From the NCBI GenBank assembly GCA_964304625.1, contig OZ199838.1, positions 16,802,001-16,866,000 of the forward strand: 64,000 bases of DNA, read 5' to 3'. Under the pieces are notes generated by a model. It was not told where the DNA came from. It searched no databases and saw only the letters and a program-made list of their open reading frames with translations. This stretch comes from Kudoa neothunni (lineage: Eukaryota; Cnidaria). The position numbers and the translations under genes were made by a program. Position 1 is the stretch's first letter; every line of letters starts with the position of its first letter. Positions 42,674 through 55,762 of the stretch are shown here, one piece after another.

Positions 42674-43257
42674 ATGGTACACTTGATTGTTGACGATTTC
42701 TCTTTCTTATGTGTTCCTTAGGCTGACCAACAACAACAAGAAGTGAAACAGAGAAAAAGAGTGTTCAAACAATACTACTATCGAGGAATAATTCTCGATA
42801 AATTGCTCGATATGGATCATAAACAATTCTCCAAAATTGCTCATTCAAGAGCTAGACGCAAGATTATGAGGGGTAGCATTGTTGAGTGAATTTATTTGTT
42901 ACACTCTCATAGATATGGATGACAAATTCAAGCACCTTTTGGTGAAGCTTAGAAAGGCCAAAAAGGCTGCCCCACCTGGTGAGAAACCAGCCATTGTTAA
43001 AACTCATCTGAGAAGTATGCTTATCTTCCCTGAGATGGTTGGAAACATCATTGGTATTTACAATGGAAAAGAATTTGTTCAAGTTGAAATCAAGGTAATC
43101 GTTGTTTCATATGCGGACAGTGTTTTTACCGGTTGTTGCTTAGCCTGAGATGATTGGATTCTACTTGGGTGAGTTCGGTTTGTGTATTCGTCCTGTACAA
43201 CACGGTAAACCTGGTCTCGGTGCTACCCATTCCTCAAGATTTATTCCTCTCAAATAA
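42674..43257 (+). CDS. RPS15: 40S ribosomal protein S15 (uS19)
   Basis: Four exons: 42674-42676 (ATG only), 42722-42872, 42913-43094 and 43144-43257; introns 45, 40, 49 nt; 149 residues, the usual size. Family signatures include [66 protein letters not shown] and the C-terminal [12 protein letters not shown]. It belongs to the small ribosomal subunit head. The first coding exon holds only the initiator codon, followed by an intron, a pattern known from ribosomal protein genes. Confidence 0.97.
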
Positions 43258-45200
43258 ACTGTTATCTGTTTAGTTTGTTGGTACGAGTTAGTCATTGTTT
43301 GCTTTTTCTCTGGGTTTTAAGTGGTTTTAATTGAATATTGTTTTCGTATGAAGCTTTGAGCATGGTATAAGTTACCTAAGGTTGTGCATACGATATGCGT
43401 TTGAACTTTTTTTAAATGCTACACACTTCTGACACCTGTGAGAGAGGCGTTCACTTACACTTAAACTTAGTAGGTTTCTTGCGTTCAATTGTCGTCGTGT
43501 TTTTGAGCGGTAGACATTTAACATCAAATCTCGATAATTTTTGGTGTAAACCTGTGTTGATGCATGTCATCCGATTATTACAGTGATGGGCGCAACTTTA
43601 GAGGTGCGGGCCACATTGGCGCATCACAGAAATTGGGAGAGCCGCATTATTGACTGTGCGTTTTCCTGAGAACTAAAATACCTGTTGGTGACTTTGCTAA
43701 CATTTTTGGTGCAGTAAAAAGGTTTGTATGTAAATTAATTTAAAAACGTTTCGAATTAGATTAAGTTAATAAGGAATTATAGATTTTTTTAATATAGAAA
43801 TGTTGCGACGGGCATTTTATTGTAAATTACGATTGAAATAATATAATAGGCGTTATACTTAATAATCTTTAATTATAACTGAAGTTATGAAAAGTTAATA
43901 TTACTCATTAGGTACACATGAAATATTAAAACAATAACTGATGGAATTATTTCATAGTTATTTTAAACATGATATTCAATACAACATATTATTCTTTAAA
44001 AAGAGGCCTACGTCATGAATATGAATATAATCAAGATAGTCAAAATTTATTGCATTATGATATTTCAGACTACACTAAATTTTTTTTGACTTGAATATCA
44101 CCAACGATAGAAGTAATGCTCTTAAAATTTATTGCAAAATATGATTTAAACAACATTAAATTATAAAAATTGTGATTTTTGTAGGTATCAATGTAGTATT
44201 CATACTTTTCAAAGTTTTGCAAAATGTTTCTTTTGAGTAAAAATCCCCCCAAAAAATTATAAAAAATTCTTATTTGTTAAATGAAATTATTTCTTTTATT
44301 TTCACTTAATTATATCAATGGATATAAAATATTTATCTTAAATATTCAACTTTTAATGGATTGGAGTTGTTTTTTATAATTTTCAAGGTATTTTAAGATC
44401 GTTGTTTCTTTAATGTTATCGCTGATTTTATCACTGAATTTCCCATGTTTCGTTTGATGATACCGCCTTCATGTTATATTCCTTAATACAGTAACTGATT
44501 CGAGACAGCGCAAACACACCACTTTTTTCATTGAATGAATGAAGAAATATTGTTGAGTCCGATCATCACTAAAATTACGGTTTTCTTCCGAGACGGCATT
44601 TATGTTTGGTTGTGTAAAAATGTGTTGTCAAAAAACGACGATTAATAAGGGAAGTTTGAGCACATTACCACTCGATAAAATTAAGAAGATAAATAAAAAA
44701 CTGTTTATACATTAAGTTGATAAATGTTGATACACCTCTATTATAAACATTTATGTATAAAAATATAAGAATATCTCAACAATTGTACAAATTATATCGA
44801 TTTTATAGCTTTTTAAATATAGTAATAAGTAATTTTTTCGTTAATAAATCGTTTGTAATGCTTGGTATGGGAATGATTCTTATGGTGTTAGATTTCTAAT
44901 TTAGATATGAGTATTTCAGGCTCATGGTTCTTACTGTTTAGTTTTATTTTTAGATTTTTTTTGTTGAAATTAAATCTCATGTACAAATTTTTCCCGAAAT
45001 TGATAACCTGTTATTTGAATCACATTTGATTTAGACCCCCCTAATCTTTCGGCTTTTAGGGTATAAGAAGTCAGCTTAGACATGATGACCTCTGTAATAT
45101 TACCGTATTGTGGGAATAAACATAACAAAGTGCAGTATTTAATGATTTTCCAAATGTTAATTGTTAACTCTATAAAAATGATCGCACCGAGGTAGTCATT
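43258..45200. other. Intergenic region
   Basis: AT-rich with no convincing gene. A somewhat GC-richer stretch at 43,420-43,690 shows no coding pattern. Confidence 0.5.
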
Positions 45201-45229
45201 TGATAACATATTTTGCAACGAATATAGCT

Positions 45230-46300
45230 CTATCATTTATCTTATCGAGAACGATGTCTTCAATTCTCCTTCTGACTGTATCACGGGTGGAGGACCACGA
45301 TTTTCGATTCATAGAAAAAATTGGCGATGTTTCTCAAAGGCTTGCACAAGAGAAATTTCGGCTAAATTACCGAATCTATGAAAACTTCATTTTCGATCGG
45401 AAATTCAGTTTTAATTTTAGCACAAATGGTGTGTCACAAGAGATTATTCACATTTGAGACCATTAATAAAATAACCATTTTTGGTTATGGTTATTTTCGT
45501 GATGATATCGATTACAAAATTAAAAATTTACAAAATATCGGACCATTACTTATCCTTTGCAAATGTACATGCGGAGATAATGTGGGTGTGATTCCGCGTA
45601 AAGATACGGGTGATGGTTACCAGTCTAGATGAAACAAATGCCATAAAAGGTGCTTATTGAGGTTTGGGACCATTTTCGAAATGTCAAAGTTCCCCTTGTG
45701 GAAATCGTTTATCAAGCATCCAACTACGACATTTGATTAGGTTCGACAACACCTTGATATCACGTCAAATTCAACCATAATGGATTGGAAGACTATTATA
45801 AGAGATTTCATGACTTCCAAATTGAATGATAAATTCACAAAAATTGGAAGTGATGGAATAATTGTTCAAATTGACTTGACCACGATCTCGAAGAAGAAAT
45901 ATAATATTGGCCGTGTTATGAAAAATCAGCAACATTGGACGGTGGGTGGAATTGACGAAGAAGAGAACTGCTTCCTAACGATTTCTCAATACAGAAACCG
46001 AGACGTTATTGAGAGAATAATAATCGATAACGTGGGAGACGGTTCAACAACAATATGGACGGATACAAAAATTTGGAAAATTTAGGTTTTTTTCATGGAA
46101 CCGTTGTCCACAAAAGGAGGTTTGTTTCGAGTGATGGAGTTCACACAAACAAAATAGAGGCGACTTGGGGTACTTTTAAAAGGAATTATATAAACGCCAC
46201 AAACAAGAATCCAGAGAGTTTACCTGGGTATATAACAGATTTTTGTTTAGAAAAAAATGTGTCGAAACAGAAATTAGTGCTCTCTTTGTATATATTTTGA
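45230..46300 (+). pseudogene. ISXO2/Merlin-type transposase remnant
   Basis: The long block 45780-46085 has VQIDLTTISKKKYNIGR, corresponding to the IDET box of ISXO2-like DDE transposases (Asp kept, ET lost), then WTVGGIDEE and TIWTD. After a shift near 46060 comes DGYKNLENLGF (second Asp) and the GVHTNKIEATWGTFKR box (Glu). Upstream, shifted pieces (45640-45780) resemble the zinc-ribbon and FEMSKF regions before the catalytic domain. Terminal repeats were not identified. Confidence 0.82.
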
Positions 46301-46804
46301 CGTTTAATTCACTTTAAAAACTATATGCTAAGTTTACCGATGTTTGGTTTTTTCCGACGAAGTTTTTACAGATTCTGTAATATAGCCAAAAATTGAATTG
46401 AATTTTATTTTTTTAGATAATCAATAATTTTGCACTCGATTATATCAACTGATCCAAACTGTGTTAATTGATTTTTGAAGATAAATTATGAAAAATTATA
46501 TTTGTATATATTTTTGGCAATTATTCCGACAAATATTAAATTAGTTATGTTATAAAAATTCTTAATTATGCTTTCTGGCAAAATAATAATTTATTCAATT
46601 CCTATAAGATTAAACATGTTTTGCTGAGGCTTTGAAATATGAATTGTATTATTTTCTTAATATAGCATTATTTATATTTAATTTTAACTAAAAATCAATT
46701 TAACTTTATTGAAAGGCATGAATACCGTATAATACGCGAGAATTATTCTTTGTAGACAATATCAGATTAACCATCGGTAAGATATTTCCTTGAAGAATCA
46801 AAAA
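46301..46804. other. 5' flank of receptor-like gene A
   Basis: AT-rich. It must contain the promoter of the following gene; no motif assigned. Confidence 0.45.
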
Positions 46805-49680
46805 ATGATTTTATTTTATTCATTGATTATTTACTCTTGTAAGAAGAATATACGTATTAACCTAGTTATTTGTATTTAGTCATACATAGCTGTATCAATA
46901 CTGAAGTGTCGACTACAGCGCGTGAAGTTTATTATCAAATAGATCGTTCGGATGCTGACGCCTGGAAAATGCATGTTGAACTAAAAGGTTTGGAATATAC
47001 TACCGAAAAAAAATGTCGCATAATGAGAGAGAATACTGCTGGGAACAATTTTGAAGATTTTACGGGGTGCGTAAGTACAGAGGCTAATATATCTGATAAA
47101 TGCATAAGAGCTTGTGCGGGCAGTGATAACCAACTAGACTATTCTAAGATGTCTCCGAGGTCAAAATATATTTATGTAAAAGATGGAGCAGATGCAGATA
47201 ATCTTAAAACTGAGGCAAATAAAAAAGGTGGAAAGGTTTATGGTTTTGAAATACGTACGATTAAATTTTTATTATGGTTTTTATGTTTATTTAGCACTAT
47301 TGGTTGATCCTGATATAAAGGCTTCAACAGATACTTCACAATTATTGATGCTGAAAGCGATCACTTGCAAACCAGTGGCATGTCCAATTTACTATAAAAA
47401 TGTTTTATACAAGAATGTTCCTGCGGGAGAGAAAGCTGTATAGCACAAGCTAGTGAAGCTGGCGTCAGTTCAGTTGATTATGGAGCAAGAGTTCCGTACT
47501 ATGAAGTGCGTTGCATTAATTATCCAATATTCTATTACCATATGCCCAATCATTATATGAGAAAGGAAATTGATATTTATAATCCACAGTTTTATGTTAA
47601 ATACAAGTCTGCCAGTGAAAAAACTCAATATCATCTTAAATTCACTAACGCTTTTCCTAGTGAAATATGTCTGTTCCAAATAAGAGATGCAACTGATAAT
47701 GTGAATACAGGTCAAAATAAATATCAATCAAAATGCGGAGGAGGAACAGAAAAAAAGTGTTACGCCCTTTGCAATGACGTCGAACTCACTCTAACTTCTA
47801 CTAAACCTATTGTTGACATTTTAATTCAAACAAGGCACAATCAATTGGAGAAAAAAAGTGATGACACATTTGAAGGGCATACGTTTAAAAAATTTGGTAA
47901 AAATATTATTTTAAATTTATTTTAATGCCTTTTAGCTGTCATCGAGCAAGCGGAAGATGCTAGCGCACTTATATCTTCTATTACAAGCACTGGCGTCAAT
48001 ATCAATGTTCCACTACTTGCACCATCCACCGAAGGTGCCACTAAATTTAATCAGTGTGCAATCAAATACTACGTTGCAGATAGAATTAAAAATACCCCAT
48101 TAACTGACGCGAAGTGCTCATCCAACAAATGTGTAGATACTTGTGGCGCTGTCTTTACAGTTCAAGAATTGCCTGAAGGGAAACCTATTATGTTTGAAAT
48201 ATCCCCTACTATAATACAAGGATACACCAATTTCAAAGAATATCTATTTATTAAAACTCGTAATATGTAAATATGGCACCATTTTATTCATATGTGGTAG
48301 TTAAAAAGGATGGACAAAATTTTAATTCCGAAAAGCCAACAATGGGGGAAACGACAGCTATAGTAAAAGCAATTCAAGGCAATCCCGAAGCAGAAACCAT
48401 GCCGGTGTGTGATTATTTTATAAGTAAAACTAATGAAATCTCATTCGTGGAAGCGACATGCCTTGATAGAAAACCCTGCGGAGGATTGTGTAAAGAGGTT
48501 AAGACGCTAGTGGAACTTGAACCAAACACATCCTACAACATCAAGATAGTCGCATACGCGGATTATGGTTCTATTGTACATGAGAATCTCCAAACGAGTA
48601 AAAATAAAAATTTCTGTTTCTTTTTTATAGTATAATAGCATTTTCAAGACTCACTCTCTCAGAAGAAAAACGAGACAGAGGTTTTAAAGTTGTAGGAACA
48701 TTGTCAACACCAATGAGTGATGCAATGTGTCATTACAAAATAAATGCGAAAAATGGAGAAACTTGGGATCCTGTTTATACTTGTATTGAAAATAAGGAAA
48801 ACCCCACATTATCTTCATTATTAAATGTCATTGCCAGAACCGGTACAGGGAATCAACCGTCTATATCTAACGATACTTCTGTTAAATCATGTACGGAAGT
48901 ACCGCTGTGTAAAAGTATTGTATTCAGTGATTATTATGATGCTTCGAAGGAATATCAAGTTTTGGTAACAGCTGTAGGTAGATCTCGTGAGGAAACAATT
49001 ATTATAAAACCAAGTATTTTCTAAAAATTATTAATATTATTTTTATATTTTATAATTATTAGTAATCATTAAAATATTTTTTGTTCCGAATATAATAGAA
49101 ACTTTATAATTTAGAATTGTTACCGGAAACTCCCTCAGATGTAACCAAAACAATATTAGTTTTTATTGTCCGTGAGGGTACTACATTGAAAGTAACAACC
49201 ACACTCCCAGAAGGTAAAAACGAGAAATCCACTTGTAAATGGAAATTGATTAATTCTAACGATCTTGCAAAACCAACAATTAAGAAGTGCACTCAAATTA
49301 CTGGTGAAGATTGCACAGTATTCCCAAGTTGCAAAGAATTTACAATCGAAAATGTAGTAGATACAACAAATTACCACTTGACTGTTTATCACAGTCAGGA
49401 TGAAACAGTATTAGGAACAGCTGAAATAGATCAAGGTATCAATAATTATTTATACAATTTCTATTTACTAAATTATAGGCGCAACTGGGAGTAAATCGAC
49501 GTAAATTATAATATTTGTTTATTTAGACTATAAGATTATTTAGATCAGGAAACACTACAATGTAAAATGTGAAAGGACGGATTTTTAATTTTTATTTTTA
49601 GTATCATAGTCTCTGTTGTAGTTGCAATAGTAGCTATCGTAGGAATAGGAGCTTTTATGGTATACAGAAAAAATAAATAA
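46805..49680 (+). CDS. Type I membrane protein A with repeated four-Cys FN3-like modules
   Basis: Nine exons: 46805-46838, 46880-47254, 47295-47896, 47936-48259, 48301-48597, 48639-49013, 49115-49435, 49479-49500 and 49602-49680; about 809 residues. Introns 39-101 nt; all phase 1 except the last (phase 2). Exon 1 and the start of exon 2 encode a signal peptide (MILFYSLIIYSF). Exons 2-7 each encode one module (exon 3 two) of about 100 residues: an early Cys, a C-x5-12-C-x3-5-C cluster, then L..(S/N)..Y.(I/V).V, as in the last strands of fibronectin III domains. Exon 9 has a transmembrane helix (VSVVVAIVAIVGIGAFMVY) and an RKNK tail. One base is missing in the A run near 47432-47434. The family is not recognised; a surface adhesion or recognition role is an inference. 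Paralogue of the gene at 58.1 kb. Confidence 0.83.
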
Positions 49681-51689
49681 AAACATTAACATTCATATTA
49701 ATCATATTAGATAGAAATTTTTCTGATTTATCTCAATTTTTATGTGTCATCAATTTAATGGTGGGTTTTGTTTTAAATAATAGGTGTTTTTTAAATATAT
49801 GTCAACTTTTTTCCAGAATTATAAAGAAGTTTTTACAATTATTTACGTTATTTTAATTTTTTATAAGTAATTTTATATTATTAAATTTTATCTTATTAAA
49901 ACAAAAAAATAAAAAACATGTTTTTTATATTTATTATATGATACAAATAACTATAAATTTACTCAAAGATTGATAAGTGTAAACTTTTAATTCCCCTTTT
50001 TATTAAGATAATAAACTAATCGGTTTCTATTTTCATAACACAAATATCACTTCATAATTATTGAATGATCTTTTTATAGTTCTTTTATACTAACTTTATT
50101 TTAAACTAATAAAGAATCATTTGTTTTCAAATAAATATATATTTTCCAAAGATTTTTATTATTTTTTTTCAAAACGCTTTTGAGATTCTTCAGTAATATG
50201 TTTGAATTGAAATTATCCACGCATTTGAAAGACTAATATTATTTTATTTTATAAATAATATATATTTGAATAAAATATTATTCTGAATATTACGCATATT
50301 GTGTAATTTTAGAAAATCCATAAGTTTCAAACTCGTTGGAACCAATATTATATGCATACGGCTGGGTCCCGATATAATGTAGTTTAATGATTATAAATTG
50401 ATTTTTTATCATTATTTTACGTAGATAGTTGTAGCTGTTTCCTAGACTGAATATATCATAAAAAAATATATTTAATCATGATTATTATATTATAAGTTCT
50501 AGCTATTTCGTCATAACAATATTTTTGTATATAATCCGATTAATCATTACATTTGTAATTTAAAAATATATTATAATTATATACTATAGGAATTTAGAAA
50601 AAATTATTAAAAAATAATGTATTAAAGCATTATGGGGTCTATATAAATAATTAAAAATATAAATGAATAGCAATATTGTATTTCTCGTATCTTCTATCTA
50701 TAAACTGAAATTTTATTAAAATACGCAAATCATTACTTGAAAAAGTTTCAAGAAAAGGAGATACTTTGAGTTAGATCATCTCCAGTTCAAGAAATAGAAA
50801 ATGGCTTTTACTATTAGATATTTCTTCATCTTTTAAAATAAGTAAGGGAACATTCACGGTTTATTTGGCGTGACTGTTTTTACGAGAATTCAATGGTAAG
50901 CGGCTCGGAGATGGACACACGTCCACTACTTTAAATCCTAAAAACTCTAATTTATAGGCGACATATTCATTCTAATTTTTTAAACCTGCTCTTTTTAATT
51001 ACTTTTATCATTTAGTACCTAAATAATCTCCCAGGAGCTAGAAATAATTTAATTATAATAAAAACTTAACCTATTGGAATAATGTTGTCTATTGGAATAG
51101 CTAACCTTTTTATTAAGAGATGACAACAATTTAAGTCATCGTTATAGGTAATCACGTAAACTTCCAATAAGCAGGATCCTTACATTAATTAAACTATTCA
51201 TATTGTTTTTTTAAGGACATTAAAATATAAATATAAGGCCGAGTTAGTATATACTTTAATCGTTGCATGTAAAATCTGTTAATCTAAATTTTAATAGCTT
51301 TCCAATTAGAATTTTTATTGAAACTAACAAGCATTATGTTTATTAATAAATATGACGATATTAGATATAATGAGAAATTAGAAGCAGTTAGAAAGACTCA
51401 AAAATTGTCATGAGTAAGATTTTTTAATAAAAATCAAAAATTTGAGCGTAATTTAAACTAATATTTCAAAAATGAATGTGAAAACGTTGTGACGTAAATA
51501 AAATCGTTTTCAAAAATCTTAGAATCATAGTTATTGAAGAATATTTCTGCATTTTCATGATATGCTGAAATAATTGACCACATTTAGATAATATAGGGGA
51601 CAAATTGAGAAAATTAGATAAATCATTTTATACGCGCCACATAATTTTTCCTTCAGTTAATGCGAGGTTTTATTGAGTAACAGAACCCC
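49681..51689. other. AT-rich intergenic region
   Basis: No gene recognised downstream of receptor-like gene A. Confidence 0.5.
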
Positions 51690-52360
51690 TGGTCTAGAGT
51701 TTCCCAACCTTCTATCTATCGCGCCCCACCTTTTTAAAAAGTATTGATTTTTTTAATTTAAATTGTTTAAAAGATCGAGTAAAGCTCACTATAACAAAAA
51801 TTTGAAAGCAATTAATATATACATCTTTTCCAGTAAAATTAAAATGTGTTCGATCTGATCTAATTTAATTTATCAATGGACCATAAAAACTAACATCATT
51901 AGTTCTTCATTCCGTCAAACACAGCATAAAATAAAACTCATGATAATCCAACCTTTATTATGAAAGATTTTTGTGTACATGGGACTAATTAATCAAAAAT
52001 GAATAATATAAAAATAATAAATATTATATTAGGTTCAATCAAAAAAGGAGATGTACCACTCTAAGTGAAACAAGATGGAGCTTCAAACTATTCTGATTCT
52101 ATTTGGGTAAAGGACGCGTTAAATATTATTATTAATTTTTATATAATTTGTCATTGTTTTTTTTATATTTTTTACGGTGTTAATCGTCACTTAAAAATAA
52201 GCGGTATCGAAAATCGTGATATTGACTTCAAAGTATGTCATACCGCCCAATTATTTCACTATTATCTGTGTCACACCAATACTCAGGATTTTTCACGTCC
52301 CATGAGAGCGGTTCATTGATTGTTTAAAAATTTCCACGCCTTACCGGTAGGAAACACTGT
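51690..52360 (+). repeat. Dispersed repeat, longest copy
   Basis: Begins AGAGTTTCCCAACC with a TCGCGCCCCACC block, then a TTAGTTCTTCATTCCGTCAAA block shared with the gypsy LTR at 15.76 kb, and ends with the blocks shared with 17.5-17.8 kb. A diverged copy is at 27.89-28.52 kb. The ORF at 52065 inside it has no domain. Confidence 0.6.
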
Positions 52361-53233
52361 CCAAACCAATTTGAGATATCTTACACCAACGCTTTATTAT
52401 ATAAGATTAAAATAGATTTTTTTATTCAATTATTTCCACCTCTTTGACTATTTGGTTCAATCCAAGCAATTAAATTATGGCATAGGCTATTGACACGGTA
52501 AAATTTAATCCTAAACAGCAACTCCGCACGCGCGACGAGAATTTTTAATCTCAGCAACTCCAACTTACAAGCTGGTTATAAATTTAATTTTTTAGAATCT
52601 GTTATATTTAATTATTTACCATGCCAATAGCTACTCCCTTTAATTATACTAGGTTTAGTCGACTGTATCTCATATAAAATCTAAAAATAAAAAAAAGTTG
52701 AATTGCGGCAGAATAGCTCGGCCATATTTTACATATTAATTTATTCGACGATTAATCCAGATAAGTATATCAAACAAAAACTTAAACTTAAATTTCGGTG
52801 CAAATCGTTTTACCTCCGTATAATTTAAATTCAATAAATAATCATTATTTATAGACATTTAAAACAAAAATATATAAGAATTAAATTCAAACTTTTTTTT
52901 CTATATTATTTTGATTATGATTATCATAAAATATTATATCATGATCGTTGATTGTAACTACCGTGACGCACGAATATACCCGATTTCGTAATATTTGTAT
53001 AAGTAACACTCCGTTAACTTTAGTACTTTGCACATATTAGTTTTAAAATTCCGCACGACACATTAATAAAATATGAAAACTTTTATTTCTATCTCCTACA
53101 CGACGTTTTTGTATCGCGATTAAAATATTTTCGTGCATTTTAAGATAATTAATTTTCATAAATTTTTGACGTGTTCTTTTTTCCTAGATTTCCGCATTCT
53201 TTGAGCTTTGAGATTTATTTAATAGAGTATATA
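52361..53233. other. AT-rich intergenic region
   Basis: No gene, RNA or transposon end recognised between the dispersed repeat and the Tigger-type terminal sequence. Confidence 0.45.
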
Positions 53234-53290
53234 CAGCGGAACCTCGATTATCCGGAAATCTCGCTATCCGGAATTTGGAAGAACTATTTA
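53234..53290 (+). repeat. Tigger/pogo-type terminal sequence
   Basis: CAGCGGAACCTCGATTATCC after a TA, followed by a second TATCCGGAA block, matches the typical outer end of pogo/Tigger elements. The opposite end was not found, so its relation to the Tigger ORF at 55.8-57.1 kb is open. Confidence 0.6.
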
Positions 53291-55762
53291 ATCATATTTC
53301 CGGACCTTAGAATTGCTACGCAATACTAAATTACTTCGCAATACTGAGCGATTTCATATTAATTTTTTGTTCATAAGTATTTATACGCAGTACTTGCTTC
53401 GTAATACAGTTAGTGACCGGTTTTACGTACTTTTTTTCGAACGTTTTTGAATAAAATAGATGAATTTGGTTTGTTTAATGTTCGAAAGAATTAAATGAAA
53501 TGAAAAAAAATCAAAACATAAAATAATAAAATACATCCAAAAGATTTCCCTAAAGCAGCCAAATTTGTTACTATAAAGTACCAGATATATACTCCATATC
53601 CAATCACTATGGCACCTTAAAAAACATAAATAAAATTTTTTAAATGGTTGAACACAAATCGAGTATTGTCTTCATTTGCGAATTTATTAAAATGTGTTTA
53701 AAAAATTACCCAAGTTTGACAAAAAAGGTCGATCGATCATGATCGCAATGATGAAAGCTATATTTCAAACTAGCTCGAACTGCCCAGCGTTGCTTGGGGA
53801 GGATTTCGCCTAGAGGCATTTTTTAATAGCATTCAAAAAATATATTGAAATCTCGAATTAACCCACAGAAACAAAATAACTAAAAATTTTTAAGCAACTT
53901 ACTATAACGATTTGGATTATGCAATTTAAATTATGATAATTTCTGTGAAGGAAAGTATCAATCCCTGCGTCCATTTAAAAATTTCGTGGCTCGGCATAAA
54001 CAGCCATAAATTGCGTCGATTTCAACATAAACAATTTAAATAATTTTGTGAAATAAAAGTACAACCATCCGCATTGAATTTAATCACGTAAAGTAAAACT
54101 TAGCGGAGAATTTAATGAAACCTATGAGCGCAGTATTTCCATTATAACGCTTCAATTAATGTAACTTTAACGTTATCCACGAATTCGTTATTTATGAAAC
54201 ATACATAGATTTTTTGTCGCATTAAAAACCATTAATAGAACTTATAATATATACTTATCAAGTCATATACGTTAAAACTCCGCAAATAAGGAGTGTGTTT
54301 AAACAGACACCCAAATAGAAACGCCAACCTTATATATAAAGATAGATAGATAGAAGAAGTTAATGAACATATGATGGAGCATATGAGGAGATAGTTAACT
54401 TCAACCGACCATAACCATCGAATAAGCAAATGCTAATCCTATAGTTGAACTCATTTAATCCGAAAAACAAACTTTAAATCGAGAAAATCACTGTTTCATA
54501 AATACTTTTTGGAAACTTTAGTAGTCCGAAAACAATTAAACGATTTTTTTAAATATCATAAATTTATAAAAATTTTATATATAGCTCTCTATAAGGAAAA
54601 AATTATCCGCCCATGCGTATTTAGGGGCATACACACACACAAACAAACAAACATACCGACAGTCCTCTTTTATATATATCCTTTATATATAAAGGATATT
54701 TGGACGAACTTTTTGTCACCAAAAAAACTAATGACTTTACTTCTATGTGGAAAAAATTATTTTTTTCTTAAATTGATGCAATTTAATTATATTAAATAGC
54801 AACGGATATTATTATATGCACGTACTAATAAATGCGTAAAACTGGACGTTACCAATTTCACACACATTTTTCCGCGATACCGAATGGATTACTCAAATCC
54901 GGTTAACGACTGTGTTTTCATTTTAAAAAGATTTAACGTTTTTATTTGAATTAATGCATTTGAATTATACCATTTAATAAATAATTGAATAATTTTCTGT
55001 AATACGGTCGCGAAAAAGTGTTTAGAACCGGAAATGACCAATTTTACACACTTATTTTCCTGGTTCCGAGGGGATTACGTAAAACCGGCCACTGACTGTA
55101 ATTTCTAAAGGGTCCGCTGCTAAAATATGAGTCTGCATGGCAATTGATGCTGAAAATCGTATTTCTGATATTTTGGTACCAGCAGATGTTTTTGATTTGA
55201 ATACATATTTGTTTTCAAATTATTTTTGGTAAGTTCATTCTAGGTTTAATATCGATATATCTTTTAGAATCTAAAATAGAAATATTTTTGTCGTTGTTAT
55301 TAAGATTTATAACTTTCATAATCTTCAACTGCTGATATTAAAAGCTGAAATGAGGTATTACATCAATTACAAATTTATTTACTTGAAGATTTCTCATGTG
55401 GAAGCCAAGAACTATTAGTTTTCCATTTTTCTTGAAATGCGCGACAAGTGCCTGGTTTTACTATACAGTGTGTTGTACGTATAATGTAATTCCCACGGGA
55501 CCGAGGAACAAGTGCTAAATAGCCAGATATGTTGGTTATTTGACACCTGGCGACGTTCGCGCCTTTATTATAAAAACAAGTGTTTATTAATAATTTAAAA
55601 TCTACTTAGAACTACTAAAATAATCTAATATTTTAGTTTGAATCGTGCTTTTTCTGATGCCTTATAAAGTTCCAACTAAAGATGATGAAGGGGGTCCCAA
55701 ACATCAGATCCATATTGTTTGAAATAATCTTTTAGATATTCAAAACATTTTAATGCCTCTTT
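53291..55762. other. Repeat-rich non-coding region
   Basis: Two related blocks of about 85 bases (54838-54920 and 55010-55095) share GGATTAC followed by CCGG and an ACTGTGTTTTC/ACTGTAATTTC end. An inverted relative occurs near 53391-53445. A perfect 24-base palindrome lies at 54676-54699. No gene seen. Confidence 0.55.
54676..54699. repeat. Perfect 24-base palindrome
   Basis: ATATCCTTTATA followed by its exact inverse, with no spacer. It could form a cruciform or be a junction of two inverted repeat ends. Confidence 0.9.

Noticed and set aside
52065-52319. 84-codon ORF
   Set aside because: Falls inside a dispersed repeat and has no domain.
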